From Bradyrhizobium lupini (GTDB lineage Bacteria > Pseudomonadota > Alphaproteobacteria > Rhizobiales > Xanthobacteraceae): DNA of 64,000 nt. Position numbers and translations under genes: made by a program. The first letter of the stretch is position 1; each line of letters starts with the position of its first letter. Shown in pieces: positions 63,342 through 64,000 of the stretch. Location of the stretch: NCBI RefSeq assembly GCF_040939785.1, contig NZ_CP162553.1:5971001-6035000 (forward strand). The letters run 5' to 3'. The notes under the pieces are model-generated. The model searched no databases and had not been told where the DNA came from. It saw nothing but the letters and a program-made list of their open reading frames with translations.

Positions 63342-63502
63342 CGGACGAGCCGTTTGTGCATTGCGAAGAAGAGAACTGCCGTCGCCGCCACCGGATGTAG
63401 ATAAGTCCAGATGGAAATCGCCCGTTTTTGAAACAGGTGCGAATTGCAAATGCTCGTCGCAGAATGTTTCATGCGGGTCGCGCTTCAGCCGAGGATCCGC
63501 AA

Positions 63503-64000
63503 ATGAGCAGAACATTCGACAAACCCGCGGGGACGACTCGCCGCCGCTTTCTGCGCGGCGGTGCTGCGGTGGCGGGTGGTACCGTCCTGGGCGCCCGCGC
63601 ATCGGTTGCCGCCGAGACCGACAACCTTCCACCCAACATTCCCGAATGGATGAAGGCGCCCGGCGAACCGATGGGAAGCCAGCCCTACGGCGCGCCGTCA
63701 CCGTTCGAAAAGGGCGTCGTCAAGAACATCTCGAAGACGCTCAAGCAGTACATCTCGGCCTCCAGCCGGACGCCATTGCAGGAGCTCGATGGCATCATCA
63801 CGCCGAACGGACTGTTCTACGAGCGTCATCATGGTGGCGTTCCGACCATCGATCCGGCCCAGCACCGGTTGATGCTGCACGGGCTGGTCGAGCGCCCGCT
63901 GATTTTTACTATGGACGATCTCAGGCGTTTCCCGTCGGAATCGCGCGTCCACTTTCTCGAATGCTCCGGCAATCCCGGCTACAGCAAGCCTTACGGCAAG
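63503..64000 (+). CDS. soxC: SoxC-like sulfite/sulfane dehydrogenase molybdenum subunit (3' truncated by window)
   Basis: Only the first 166 codons are inside the window. The N-terminus carries a Tat leader (TTRRRFLRGGAAVAGGTVLGA). The mature part shows LQELDGIITPNGLFYERHHGGVP and the motif HFLECSGNPGYSKPYG, whose Cys is the molybdenum ligand of the sulfite oxidase family, a pattern typical of SoxC. It should act in the periplasm to oxidise sulfur bound to SoxYZ, with a SoxD cytochrome partner likely downstream outside the window. The start at ATG 63503 is ~160 bases after the arginase stop, so it is a separate unit. Another sulfite dehydrogenase-type enzyme would be the alternative. Confidence 0.85.
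   Translation, partial: MSRTFDKPAGTTRRRFLRGGAAVAGGTVLGARASVAAETDNLPPNIPEWMKAPGEPMGSQPYGAPSPFEKGVVKNISKTLKQYISASSRTPLQELDGIITPNGLFYERHHGGVPTIDPAQHRLMLHGLVERPLIFTMDDLRRFPSESRVHFLECSGNPGYSKPYGK

Overview
The window is GC-rich, densely coded DNA from an alphaproteobacterium of the Bradyrhizobium/Rhodopseudomonas kind. Protein style, FixK-like and EcfG-like promoter motifs, GcrA and MoxR/CoxE families, two BMP-type transporters in a purine-degradation block and dispersed intergenic repeats all point there. This placement comes from family knowledge, not from a database search.

Layout. (1) 1-13.6 kb: an AraC-type regulator fragment and a GNAT acetyltransferase, then a likely low-oxygen carbon block: a DUF3141 (PHA-synthase-like) gene, phosphate acetyltransferase, acetate kinase and a FabI-like reductase in one operon; MaoC and a two-subunit CoA transferase on the other strand; and several alpha/beta hydrolases, including a large secreted tandem one. 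Three FixK/FNR-type boxes (TTG[A/C]-N6-TCAA) sit in front of the three transcription units. (2) 13.6-16.4 kb: gene-poor, with a tyrosine-recombinase remnant, a complex dispersed repeat and small exported proteins. (3) 16.5-38 kb: purine and ureide uptake and catabolism. It holds DUF3830, PuuE-type allantoinase, a UraD-UraH fusion, a xanthine-dehydrogenase-type enzyme, an 8-oxoguanine/guanine deaminase-like amidohydrolase, two complete BMP-type ABC importers, a Tsx-like outer-membrane protein, a CDA-type deaminase, an isochorismatase-type hydrolase and an allantoate amidohydrolase-like enzyme. (4) 38-45.6 kb: a hypothetical enzyme, DctA, a MoxR/VWA pair, a zinc-ribbon protein and a quinone oxidoreductase. 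(5) 45.7-48.4 kb: a small regulatory island with an S24-type repressor, a GcrA-like regulator and a shared 15-bp operator motif. (6) 49-57.6 kb: phasin, cytochrome c, a lipase-like hydrolase, a TpsB transporter, a FecR-domain protein and a CHASE2-PAS-GGDEF-EAL protein. (7) 58-62 kb: a four-gene envelope-stress operon with an EcfG-type promoter. (8) 62.3-64 kb: arginase and the start of a SoxC-like sulfite dehydrogenase.

Together, region 3 can take purines through the outer and inner membranes, oxidise them to urate, carry 5-hydroxyisourate to allantoin and open the ring to allantoate. No urate oxidase is visible in the window, so that step must be encoded elsewhere or done by an unrecognised protein. 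Region 1 links acetyl-CoA, acetyl phosphate and acyl chains to what looks like oxygen limitation.

Quality caveat: twelve otherwise intact genes carry fourteen single-step reading-frame breaks, nearly all beside short homopolymers (mostly C or G). This looks like indel error in the assembly more than mass gene decay. I annotate these genes across the break and give the place. All function calls rest on reading motifs by eye; no search was run.
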